Assembly (NCBI GenBank): GCA_024224155.1
Contig: JAAENP010000364.1
Span: 78,404 to 142,403, forward strand
Length of the DNA stretch: 64,000 bases
Origin: a bacterium
GTDB taxonomy: Bacteria > Acidobacteriota > Thermoanaerobaculia > Multivoradales > JAHEKO01
Direction: 5' to 3'
In this document: in pieces, positions 24,776-33,481 of the stretch
How positions within the stretch are numbered: the stretch's first letter is position 1
How the letters are laid out: each line of letters starts with the position of its first letter
The notes under the pieces: generated by a model
The model's input: only the letters and a program-made list of their open reading frames with translations
The model's database searches: none
Told to the model about the DNA's origin: nothing
Translations under genes and position numbers: made by a program

Positions 24776-27535
24776 TCAGCTCGTCGGCCGCGGCACGACC
24801 GCGTCGAACTGCGCAAGCGGCTCCTCCCAGTCCTTGCCGAGCCAGCTCCAGAGGGTCGCTGCCTCCTCTTCCTGGAGCCATTGGTTCCGCGCGGGCTTGC
24901 AGAGTGCACGGCTCGAGCGTTCCTTCTGATCGGCGGCAAAGACCAGATCGATCACGTCGAGTATCTCTGTGGTGTCGAGCGCGATCGGCTTGCTGGATCG
25001 GTACCAGAGGTCGGGGTCGGAGACTTTGATCTTCTTCGGCATCTGCCAGTGCGTCCCGAAGGCGGTGCGCAAAGCGGTGGGCATGGGCAGATAGACGATC
25101 TCGACTCGGGCGCCACCCCCCTGCTCTCCGTAGGCCTTGCCGACGTCTCTCAGAAGCTCCGCAATCAGCTTATTGGCCATCTTGGCCTTCGCCGCACCCA
25201 CAGCGCCGAGGCCACGGTCTTCTTTGTAGAGCGGGCTCGACAGACCGGAGGCCTCAGCCACCAGAATCTTGAGGTCCGGAAGCTCGTAGGCCTGCCCCTC
25301 GGCCTGTTCCAGCTCGGCCTTGAGAGCCAGGAGCAGGCTGACGACGCCACGGTTCTCGACGGCGCCGCCATCGGTCACCCAGTAGCGGTTCGCGGTCTTC
25401 CCGGACCCCACCTGCACCAGGGCGTTGGAAAAGACCGGCGGGAAATTCGCCGAGAGCGAAGCCGCGGTATTCAGGGGCACGTCGGCGTTCTTGACGACCA
25501 CGTATTCGAAGTCGAGCGGCCAGCCTCGGCCGCTCGCGGCAGGGCCGTTCCTCTTCGCCTCCTCGCAGGTCCGGTAGCGCTCACGCGTTCCCGTCATCGA
25601 ACCGACGTTGGTCAGAACCAGGCGACTTCCGGTCCGCCTCAGGGTGCCACACTTGTGTTTCGGCCGATCGGCCGCCACGCAATCACAGTCCGCCGACACC
25701 CCCTCTTCCCACGAGCCGGTGATGGCGGTGTTGAAGATCACTCCGAGCTCGTCGAGGCAACCCAGGTGCGTACACGCTCCGCCCGGGGCTGACGCGCCAA
25801 AGAACTTCCTTTCGAAGCTCTCGGTCAGAAGCTCTCCGAGCCGGGTCCCGGTTACCATGCGCCACTCGCCGACTCCGGAGAGCACCTGGTGAATGTAGCG
25901 CTCGGCCATTGCCTCACGAAAGCCGCACCAGTCCGCTGGGCTCCCTTCGAGAAGCTCGTCGCGGTGGCCGGCAAAGTAAGCCACTCCGGCGCTTCCGCCC
26001 GAAACGCTGCTCAACAGCACGACGCGCTCCAGAGCGTCTCGGCGGTGGAGCTCCCGCAGTACCTCGTACGCCCAAAGGGCGGCGCGCGTGCCGCCGCCCG
26101 AGGCCGCCACCGCAAAGGAGGTCTGTCCCTTCGGAGCCGATTCGAGGGCTCGAAGCAGCTCGAAAGAGCCCCCTTGGGTCTCGGCGGCCACAGCCTTGGC
26201 CCCGTACGCCGGCTCCTGACCGAGGTTGAACACCAGCCAACCACTGCCCACGATCACTGTGGCGACCACGAGGGCCGGAACGGCGGTATAGAGCCGGACC
26301 TTCTCCTCGAGCGTATCGAGGCACACCGCGACGTTGTCCGCCTCCCGCCAATTCGCCGGCTCCGTACGCGCACGACCCACGAGCTGCCTGTGAATGCGCC
26401 TAAAAACCTCCAGGGGCTGGTAGCTCTCGAACTCCCACTCGTGGCCGCTGGTTTCGCTCGCCGGCCGAATCGCAATGAAGCGGCCCGCGCCATGAATCTG
26501 CAGATGACCGGCGCTATGGACTTCATCTTCCTTCCCGTAGGGCAGCCGATGAGGATGCTCGTCCTCGCCCTTGTGAAGAAGGCCCAAGAGCACCTCCGCC
26601 AGTGCTCGCTGCCGCCAGTAATCATAGAGTCCGAAGATCAAGTAGAAGATGACGACCAGACCGACGATGATCGTCCACGATGCCTGGTCGAGTACCGTGG
26701 TCACATAGCTCACGCCGGCGATTCGAGCCGCGGCGAGAATGATCACAAGAAACGACACCGCTCCCGGCCAACCCACGAGAAACGCCTGCCGAAGCAGGAT
26801 CTGGAAGTACTTGAGCCGGTCCTCGTAGTGGGCGGCCGCAAGCAGCGCCCAGGTCACGACGAGCGTGCTAATAGAAACCAGCTTGACGGCTCCGACCGGT
26901 GCGACCAGCAGTGAGAACGAAGGAAACAAGACCAGCAGAAGCGGTGACGTAAGCGGCACCAAAAGGAATGCGCGGAGAATCCGAACCGGGCGATTGGGCG
27001 GCTTCACCGACGGGGGCTTGACGTAGAGCTGAGTCTTCCCGAGGTGCGGAACGAAGCACTTACGGAACGTTTCTCGCAGGCCCTTGCGCGCGATCAGCCA
27101 ATCGGCCCACCAGCGGCACGCCGGCATCCCGAGGGCAAGAACGAAGACCGCGAAAGGACCGAAGACGTGAAAGTACGGATCCGAAGACCACGCGCGGTTG
27201 CTGCCGCCGAGAGATAGCAGCCCGACCGCCACAACCAGGAGGACCACCAGAACCCACTGGATCTGCGGCATCAGTCGCTTTTTCAGCCAACGGCACGCCA
27301 GCACGTGCGCGGCGATGACGGCGGCACAGAAAAGGCCGAGCAGCCATCCGCGCGGGCGAAGAGCGCCGTAGGCCAGCGCCACCAGGAGCGGGATCGGAAG
27401 CCACAAAGCGAGGGGTGAATACCCCTCGAGGAACTTCCTTCGGTGAAGAGCGGTGTGGTCGATCCGGCTATGCCGCAGATCGAGCCAACGCAGGGCGGCA
27501 TCGAGCTTCTTGGGAAACAAGTAGATGAAAGACAC
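24776..27535 (-). CDS. Multi-pass membrane patatin-like phospholipase
   Basis: 919 residues from a GTG start with GGAGGAG upstream. The N-terminal 310 residues contain about eight hydrophobic helices (around 43-60, 63-81, 93-109, 122-139, 186-208, 214-235, 257-275, 286-303), followed by a cytoplasmic stretch and one more helix at 415-436. The catalytic part has the patatin oxyanion loop ASGGGTRAALWA (478-489), the nucleophile elbow SSVSGGSAG with Ser512, and the catalytic Asp in VTDGGAVENRG. It should cleave membrane phospholipids from within the membrane. Convergent with the protease/nuclease fusion gene. Confidence 0.85.
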   Translation of the reverse strand: MSFIYLFPKKLDAALRWLDLRHSRIDHTALHRRKFLEGYSPLALWLPIPLLVALAYGALRPRGWLLGLFCAAVIAAHVLACRWLKKRLMPQIQWVLVVLLVVAVGLLSLGGSNRAWSSDPYFHVFGPFAVFVLALGMPACRWWADWLIARKGLRETFRKCFVPHLGKTQLYVKPPSVKPPNRPVRILRAFLLVPLTSPLLLVLFPSFSLLVAPVGAVKLVSISTLVVTWALLAAAHYEDRLKYFQILLRQAFLVGWPGAVSFLVIILAAARIAGVSYVTTVLDQASWTIIVGLVVIFYLIFGLYDYWRQRALAEVLLGLLHKGEDEHPHRLPYGKEDEVHSAGHLQIHGAGRFIAIRPASETSGHEWEFESYQPLEVFRRIHRQLVGRARTEPANWREADNVAVCLDTLEEKVRLYTAVPALVVATVIVGSGWLVFNLGQEPAYGAKAVAAETQGGSFELLRALESAPKGQTSFAVAASGGGTRAALWAYEVLRELHRRDALERVVLLSSVSGGSAGVAYFAGHRDELLEGSPADWCGFREAMAERYIHQVLSGVGEWRMVTGTRLGELLTESFERKFFGASAPGGACTHLGCLDELGVIFNTAITGSWEEGVSADCDCVAADRPKHKCGTLRRTGSRLVLTNVGSMTGTRERYRTCEEAKRNGPAASGRGWPLDFEYVVVKNADVPLNTAASLSANFPPVFSNALVQVGSGKTANRYWVTDGGAVENRGVVSLLLALKAELEQAEGQAYELPDLKILVAEASGLSSPLYKEDRGLGAVGAAKAKMANKLIAELLRDVGKAYGEQGGGARVEIVYLPMPTALRTAFGTHWQMPKKIKVSDPDLWYRSSKPIALDTTEILDVIDLVFAADQKERSSRALCKPARNQWLQEEEAATLWSWLGKDWEEPLAQFDAVVPRPTS

Positions 27536-27862
27536 GGCTCTCCTCCTTGATCAGAACGTGCTCTCTCTGGTCGGAAACCTCCTACGACTGCGAATCGGGG
27601 CTCACGCTTGCGCTCCGGAGCCAGCTCGAAAGCGGGTTTCCTCGTCCCACTCCCGGCGCTCCGATTCCGATGAAGCTCAACACGCTGACCTCCCCGATTG
27701 CTGCCGCCAGTCTTTTCTCTGTAACACGATGACGAAGAAAGAGCACCACCCGAAAAGAGGGGCAAGGCGCACCTTGTCTAAAGTGCCCGAGTCCCTTACG
27801 ACCGGTCCCGAATCCGAATCTCCCGTAGCGCCCTCCGAGTGGGAGGCGAGTACCAGAGATCG
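27536..27862. other. Spacer upstream of patatin gene
   Basis: About 330 bases. It must hold the patatin promoter (minus strand). I see no real coding frame, although short open stretches occur on both strands. Confidence 0.3.
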
Positions 27863-28000
27863 AGGAATCGCTCAATCCCGGTCCCGACATCACGCAGGCC
27901 CAGACACGACAGGCCGTCGAGCAGGCCTTCGCCCTCTGGGCGGCCGAGACTCCGCTGAGCTTCACTCGCATCGGCGACGCATGCGGCTCGAGGATCTCGT
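27863..28000 (+). pseudogene. Matrixin-type metalloprotease fragment
   Basis: A 45-codon stretch reads PDITQAQTRQAVEQAFALW then AAETPLSFTRIGD before a TGA. This matches the start of the catalytic domain of matrixin/MMP-like proteases, where (L/I)..aev..Av..AF.lWa..TPLtFt is conserved. No HExxH zinc site follows, so it is only a relic. Confidence 0.4.
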
Positions 28001-28149
28001 GAAGCCAACCGCTCCACTCGCCCTCCTCGAGGCAGACGTACGAGGCGATGCGTCCAGCCGAGGACGACCGCGTGACAGGGTGAGCATCTCAACCACAATG
28101 TATACAAGATTTACGCATTATTCGGAGGACCGATCACCTCGGCAGGTCG

Positions 28150-28310
28150 TCTATTAAGATCGGTTCACGCGTTCATGGGGCGTCCTACGCTCCGGCTTCC
28201 ATTCAGCGGAAGCTGTCGGTATTCAGTGCCTTCTTCAGCTACTGCGAAGCGGCGAAAGGCAGTCCCGCGATCACCGATGGGCTTCGTTCGCGGACGCCAG
28301 GTGTGATGTG
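28150..28310 (+). mobile_element. Tyrosine recombinase/integrase fragment (core-binding domain)
   Basis: One plus frame reads YAPASIQRKLSVFSAFFSYCE and then a short basic segment. This resembles the SAM-like N-terminal domain of Xer/phage integrases (sxxTIxRKLSxLSxFFxYxxE). No catalytic domain follows. Relic. Confidence 0.35.
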
Positions 28311-28513
28311 GCTGAAACGGCGACCGATCTTGCCGTTGAGAGCCCGGGCCGAATCTCGGAGTCTCGCGCCGCCTCGAGAAGAGCCTCGGCGTCGACGCGG
28401 TCAGTCTTGTTACTGGGCGGGGCGGACGTCCGGCCCGGGGGGAGCAAGACCACTTTGTGCCACAGCTTCTGAAGCTGCCGAGCCCAAACGTGAGACGGTG
28501 AGGAGGCTTTCAC
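28271..28513 (-). mobile_element. IS110-family transposase fragment
   Basis: The minus frame encodes HVWARQLQKLWHKVVLLPP and then NKTDRVDAEALLEAARDSEIRP, the region around the second conserved acidic residues of IS110 transposases (NKTDRADA..LLEA). N- and C-terminal parts are missing and the end is out of family. It partly overlaps the integrase relic on the other strand, indicating nested insertions. Confidence 0.6.
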
Positions 28514-28632
28514 GCACTCGGCTGTGCTGGGCCAAGTTGATTTGCCACGTCTTCGAGGTCGACCCGCTCCTGTGGCCGTTCTGCTGGGCCGAGATGAAGA
28601 TCTTCGCCTTGATCCTCGTCGTCATCGTAGGT
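28513..28632 (+). mobile_element. IS91-family transposase fragment (C-terminal)
   Basis: The plus frame reads CWAKLICHVFEVDPLLWPF then CWAEMKIFALIL, matching the end of IS91/ISCR-type transposases (WA.L...VyEVDPL.CP.CGg.M.i.afI). Two positions of the CPxCG motif are now Trp, so the zinc site is broken. Confidence 0.5.
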
Positions 28633-28640
28633 CCGCCAAG

Positions 28641-28979
28641 TCGCCCCTATCGGTCATCAGTGGTTGCTCGCGCCAGCCTGACCTAGCTGGGCGCACAAGT
28701 CGACCCGATGCCGCGCCTCTGAGACCTCGGGCAGCTCGTGCGAGAAGCGGCGAGCAGGTCGTTAATTTGACGAGCACCTACTTTGGGAGCCGCTCTTCGA
28801 GCGCTTCCAGCTCGCACAGACAACTGCGCAAGCCGAGCGCTACCCGATCGGACACTCAGTAGAGGCGATGCTGATAACCGAATTCGTAGCCACTCAACCA
28901 GGGGCGGGGGATTTGGATGGCAGGGGCAAATATGTTAAGAATTAGCTAAAGACCACAATCATCCACAGGGAGGAGCACC
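28641..28979. other. Spacer with promoter region of 1000-residue protein
   Basis: About 340 bases with no recognisable gene. Bases 28930-28955 are AT-rich (a TGTTAAGAATTAG segment) and GGGAGGAG lies just before the ATG at 28980, so the promoter is probably there. Confidence 0.35.
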
Positions 28980-31900
28980 ATGGCGCGACTGCCCACGTCC
29001 AACGCTCTCGGGATTCTCGGTAATTCCAAACTCGGCGCGCTCTACGAGAAGGTCGAAGCGCTCGACCGCAACGTCGGCACGCAGGCCTTCGAGCTCGAGA
29101 TCTCGGGTTTTGAGAAGGCGGGCTCGGTGTCGGTCTTCGACGAAGTGGTCGACGTGACCGGCAACGTGAGTCTGGAGCCGGTGTTGAAGATCCACGCCTC
29201 GAGCCAGAAGCTGAGCGACCTCTTCGGCAGCGGCGCCGAGTTCAAGGCGCCCACCGGCTCGAGCTTCGCCGACTTCGGACTTACGATCGGCGCGAACGTC
29301 GGGGCCGAGGGGACGGCGTCGACCGGAGCCCTGAAGATCTCCGCCAAGGGCTCGGTCGAGACCGGGATCGACTACCGGCACCTGCTGCCGGTCAAGACAA
29401 ACACCAAGCGGCTGACGGCGTTCAACAACCTGCTCAAGACGACGCGCCCGCCGCAGCTCGTAGATCTCAGCAAGAACGTGAACAAAGGGGGTTTGGCCGA
29501 CGGCGAGATCCACCGGCTGGACGCCACCCTGAACCTCGATTTCGGCCTGGACGCAGAGTTCGGCCACAGCTTCGCGCTAGACACGTCGATCGAGCTCTTC
29601 GACGGCCTGCCGTCGGCGAAGGTCACGGCCAGCGGCGAGATGGCGATCAAGGCCGCCTTGGGGCTGTCGCTGCACGAGCGCATGCTCCTGGCCATCGGCC
29701 GGTCGGATCGATGGGCGCGGGTGCGGCTTCAGCGCGAGCGCGAGCGGCGAATCGGCTTCAGCGCCATGATGGCGCTCCAGGCCGAGTATGACTTCGGCGG
29801 CGGCCTGGCAACGGTGCTCGAGCAGGCGCTGGGCCAATCGCCGATTCCGCGGCTGATCGACTCGCTGCGCGAAGTCGACGCCGTGGCCGCCGGTGACTGG
29901 GAGACCATCAAGACGAGCCTGACCGGGGATGTGGCCGACGCTGTGGGCGAGTTCGTCAATGACACACACTGGAAGGAGTGGCTGGCGGGCTCGAACAAGG
30001 TGAAGGGCCTACTGGAGGCCAGCCGGGAGATCGTCGAGTTCTACGACAAGGAGGTCGAGCCCTTCGGGGCGAAGCTCGAGAGCTTCTGGGATCAGCTGCT
30101 CGGCAAGGCCGACCTGTCACCGGGCTCCAAGATCCGGACGGCTCTGAGCCGGCTCACCGGCCTCGACGATCCGGACCTGGAGATCGGCGACCTGGTCGAT
30201 CTTTCGAGTGAGGCCGCCGAGGCGGTCGACCTGATCGAGACCCTGAGCGGCAAGAGCCTCGAGGAGCTCCTCTTGTCCTCGGACTCCGGCATTCGAAAGA
30301 CCCTGGCCGATGTGGCCGGGCTCGCCAAGAAGGCCGAAGAGCTCTTCGACCTGGACAACAAGGTGATTGAGAAGATTCGGGCCTTCACCGAGCGCACCGG
30401 GATCGCCGGCACCATCGACAAACTGCGCCAGGTGCAGACCAAGGAAGAGCTCGAAGCGGCCATCAGCGCTCGCCTGCGGAAGCTGATCGAGCGCCTGGCG
30501 GGCGAGGCTTGGGACAAGATCAGCGCGGCGGACCTGAAGAAGATCCAGAGCTGGGCGCAGAAGATCAAGAACCTCCTCGACGACGCCGAGGGGCTTCAGG
30601 CCGAGATCCTGCAGAAGATCCGAGAGATCCGCGGCGAGATTGGGTTTTCGCTGGGTCTGGAGATCTCGCGTGTTTCGACGAGCACGGCGCTCATCGACGT
30701 GGACATCGACCTGGAAACGGAGAAGAAGTTCCGCAACAAGGTGGAGCAGAGGCTCAAGGGCGCCGAGGTGCGCAAGCTGCTTGACACCCTGGCCGAGCGG
30801 GTGAACGAGGAGAAGGCCGGGGCGCTGCCGTTCCGGCTGCGCGAATGCGCGTTCACCTCGCGCCGTGTGCGCACCAGCTCGATGTCGTTCGTCTTCAAGT
30901 TCCTCGGCCCGCTGGGCAAACTCCTCGGAAACCAAAAGGGCGTCAGCCGCCGAGTCGAGGAGGCGAACCTCCGGGTCCGCCAGGACGGCAAGAAGCTGTT
31001 CAGGTCGGCGACCTACAACGGCGGTTTTCAGCGCACCGAGATCTGGAACAAGACGACCAGCGAATCGGCCCTCTGGCTCGAGATTGAGGCGGCGGACACA
31101 ACGAAAAGCATGCCGAGCCTGGAAGCGCCTTTCGAGAAAGAAACCTCCCGCACACTGCGCGCGACCTATTCGCGCGAGGACAACGAGACCACGGCCTCGG
31201 AGCTCGCGGCCCTCAAGCCCCGGCTCGAGAGCCTAGGCTTCGTCGGCGGTTCCGGTCTGGCCGACGTGCCCGCGCTCGCCCAGACGCGCCTGGCCTTCGA
31301 CATTCGGCTGCCGGGCGCGGCGCTGAGCGAATTCTGCGCCGGCGTCGCCAGCGAATCGAGCTGGAATCGGAGCTACTTGGGTGCTTCTAGAAGCTGGTTC
31401 CACGATCAGCTGGTCGACAAGCGCTTCAAGGACTTGAACCTCGGCGACGTCTTGGCAACGGTCGTCAAGACAAACAAGTTCCTCGACAACTGGACGAAAG
31501 ACATCAATGCCTTTGGCAAAGCGCTCAAGGGAGAGTGGGACATCCCCGTAGCTGGGCAGCAAGTCGAGATCCAGCCCATCCTGTCAGCCGCCGGCACCAA
31601 TCAGCCGAGATTTGCTCCCAACTTCGATCCGATTCTCCAGGTCTACCGGAGGCGCAAAGGCTTTAAGGCTGTCGGCAAGCTGCGGCTGGCCCTCGGTACC
31701 GGCCCCACTCCCACACCGGCTGCCTATCGCGAGGCAACTCGCGCCAGCGCGAACGGCTGGCGAAAGGCCACGGCCTGCTCGGTCGAGTGGCCGACGCCGA
31801 CCTTCGGCATGTGGCTCTTGATGACCCGGCTGGCGGAGTCCGACACGAGGCAGCTGCTGCGCCAGGCGACCGGGGTGGCCACGCTGCGCTGGAAGCAGTC

Positions 31901-31982
31901 CGACGACTGGAAGGGTCCCGTGACATGGCGCCTCGAGGAGGGCAAGGGAGTCACGCCTCCCGGGACTCTGGTGATCGGATAG
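28980..31982 (+). CDS. 1000-residue protein of unrecognised family
   Basis: ATG preceded by GGGAGGAGCACC. There is no signal peptide. The N-terminal 270 residues are beta-rich with alternating Gly/Ser/Thr strands (GLTIGANVGAEGTASTGALK, LDATLNLDFGLDAEFGHSF). Residues about 280-610 are strongly helical and acidic, with several amphipathic helices. The C-terminal third is mixed, with a basic segment (RRVEEANLRVRQDGKKL), aromatic-rich stretches and a final WRLEEGKGVTPPGTLVIG. I recognise no enzymatic motif. The beta-strand repeats followed by long helices are compatible with a pore-forming or structural protein, but that is speculation. It sits between the mobile-element graveyard and the TIR/patatin block and is convergent with a membrane-protein gene. 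Confidence 0.75.
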   Translation: MARLPTSNALGILGNSKLGALYEKVEALDRNVGTQAFELEISGFEKAGSVSVFDEVVDVTGNVSLEPVLKIHASSQKLSDLFGSGAEFKAPTGSSFADFGLTIGANVGAEGTASTGALKISAKGSVETGIDYRHLLPVKTNTKRLTAFNNLLKTTRPPQLVDLSKNVNKGGLADGEIHRLDATLNLDFGLDAEFGHSFALDTSIELFDGLPSAKVTASGEMAIKAALGLSLHERMLLAIGRSDRWARVRLQRERERRIGFSAMMALQAEYDFGGGLATVLEQALGQSPIPRLIDSLREVDAVAAGDWETIKTSLTGDVADAVGEFVNDTHWKEWLAGSNKVKGLLEASREIVEFYDKEVEPFGAKLESFWDQLLGKADLSPGSKIRTALSRLTGLDDPDLEIGDLVDLSSEAAEAVDLIETLSGKSLEELLLSSDSGIRKTLADVAGLAKKAEELFDLDNKVIEKIRAFTERTGIAGTIDKLRQVQTKEELEAAISARLRKLIERLAGEAWDKISAADLKKIQSWAQKIKNLLDDAEGLQAEILQKIREIRGEIGFSLGLEISRVSTSTALIDVDIDLETEKKFRNKVEQRLKGAEVRKLLDTLAERVNEEKAGALPFRLRECAFTSRRVRTSSMSFVFKFLGPLGKLLGNQKGVSRRVEEANLRVRQDGKKLFRSATYNGGFQRTEIWNKTTSESALWLEIEAADTTKSMPSLEAPFEKETSRTLRATYSREDNETTASELAALKPRLESLGFVGGSGLADVPALAQTRLAFDIRLPGAALSEFCAGVASESSWNRSYLGASRSWFHDQLVDKRFKDLNLGDVLATVVKTNKFLDNWTKDINAFGKALKGEWDIPVAGQQVEIQPILSAAGTNQPRFAPNFDPILQVYRRRKGFKAVGKLRLALGTGPTPTPAAYREATRASANGWRKATACSVEWPTPTFGMWLLMTRLAESDTRQLLRQATGVATLRWKQSDDWKGPVTWRLEEGKGVTPPGTLVIG

Positions 31983-32062
31983 GAGGGCGGAAACTTCCCC
32001 GTTTACCTAGGCAGCGCGCATCCCTTCCCGGACGGCGTCCCAGGCGAGATTGAGCGTTCGAG

Positions 32063-33373
32063 CTACCGTTCCGATTTCGTGAACGCCGAAACGAGATCGT
32101 CCTCCGTCAAACCCAGGTCCGGCACGGTTCCTGTCGTGGCCGGAGCTGTCACGGCAGCGGGCGTACCGGCGACCGTGCCGGCTCCAGCGGTCGTCGCCGC
32201 GCCGGCCTGTCCGGTTGTCGTGGAGGGCGTTCCGAGAGTTGCCGCGGCAGCCGGCGGGCTCGGCGTTGTCGCGGCCGTTGGCTGCGCTTGTGCGACTTGG
32301 CCGGACCGTTCCTGGCGAGCCGCCGTGCTGTCCGGCAGCTTGATGCCCGGTACGAAACTGGCTATGAACCGGAACGTCTTGAACCAGAATGGCGCACCAA
32401 GACCAATCAATCCGCCGCTCACGAGAACGGAGAACAGCCACCCATAGCCGGCTCGCGACGAAAACACGCGGGCACGGGCGTTATAGAGAGTCTTGTTGCC
32501 TATCGTCAGCAAAGGGCCAACTAAAGGCCACGTACTTTCCCACGAGGTGCTGCCCAACTCCTCGCAGCGCGGATCGATCAGTTCCGCTGTGCCGTTCGTC
32601 GATCGAGCCTCGCAGTACGGGAAGTACTCGAAGCCAATCGGCAGCCCAAGCGCCCGGAGATTCTCCGATTCCTCCTTGATGTCCTGCAGAACCTGCTTGT
32701 ACTCGTTCTTGGCCTTCTCGGCCTCATCCGGATTGGCCGCGTTCGCAATTCTTGCCTGGTACGCCGTCTCCAGCTGGTTCACATCGACGCTGGCGATGAC
32801 TTGCTCAGCCAACGTCTCGTCCTCTGCCAAAGCGCCGTAGAGCCTGAACGCATCGATGTTCAAGCCGACAGCCAGAATGAAGGCGACGATGACCGAAAGA
32901 GTCGTGGCTCGCCGCCGAAAGTAATTGCTGGCGGCCTCTCCATAGCGCTCGAACTCGTACGAGAACTTCCCGATCAGGTCCTTGACCACGTCATCCGCTT
33001 CGCCTTTGAGTTTCCTGCCCGCTTCGGTCTGAGCGAACTGCTCCACGAACTGGCGCGTGGTCAACTCCTGAAACGAAGAATCGAACAGATTCTTGAGCAG
33101 AGGTAACTTAGCGAGCCGACCCTTCTTGCTGACGTCGAACGCAGGGTTCTTCATGAGATCCTGGACGAACTGGTCTGCCGTCGCACCGACTTGCACGCCG
33201 GCATTCGCCAATCGCGGTTCGACAGCATCCTTGTACAGCTGGGTCAACAGCTGCTCGAAGTCGCTGGCTCTCTTGCGCATTAGCTTGTGCAGGCCTTCGA
33301 CCACAACCGTGGCGAGCGTCGTCAACACGATCATGATCGCCGAAAACGCGAGCAATGCCGTCAGAAAACTCAT
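32063..33373 (-). CDS. Membrane protein with long Pro/Thr/Ala-rich tail, unknown function
   Basis: 436 residues; ATG with AAGGAGG upstream. Hydrophobic segments occur at about 3-24 (LTALLAFSAIMIVLTTLATVV), 155-175 (TLSVIVAFILAVGL) and around 300-335 (WLFSVLVSGGLIGLGAPFWF). A Lys-rich helical region separates the first two. The last 90 residues are a low-complexity Ala/Thr/Pro/Gly stretch ending in an acidic LTEDDLVSAF motif. This general layout is frequent among bacterial proteins near effector genes, but no function is established. It is first after the TIR-TPR gene on the same strand, about 110 bases away. Confidence 0.75.
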   Translation of the reverse strand: MSFLTALLAFSAIMIVLTTLATVVVEGLHKLMRKRASDFEQLLTQLYKDAVEPRLANAGVQVGATADQFVQDLMKNPAFDVSKKGRLAKLPLLKNLFDSSFQELTTRQFVEQFAQTEAGRKLKGEADDVVKDLIGKFSYEFERYGEAASNYFRRRATTLSVIVAFILAVGLNIDAFRLYGALAEDETLAEQVIASVDVNQLETAYQARIANAANPDEAEKAKNEYKQVLQDIKEESENLRALGLPIGFEYFPYCEARSTNGTAELIDPRCEELGSTSWESTWPLVGPLLTIGNKTLYNARARVFSSRAGYGWLFSVLVSGGLIGLGAPFWFKTFRFIASFVPGIKLPDSTAARQERSGQVAQAQPTAATTPSPPAAAATLGTPSTTTGQAGAATTAGAGTVAGTPAAVTAPATTGTVPDLGLTEDDLVSAFTKSER

Positions 33374-33481
33374 CGTTTCCTCCTTCTCGAGATTCGAATC
33401 ACAACATTTCGTTCACTTGCCCTACGACCGAGATGAGCGCCGCTGTTGGTCGCCTCCCGGGTGGGAGATCCTCGCATGGCC

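Noticed and set aside
18562..27535. Prophage or integrative element with defined ends
   Set aside because: No phage structural genes, intact integrase, tRNA target or att repeats were seen; only IS remnants.
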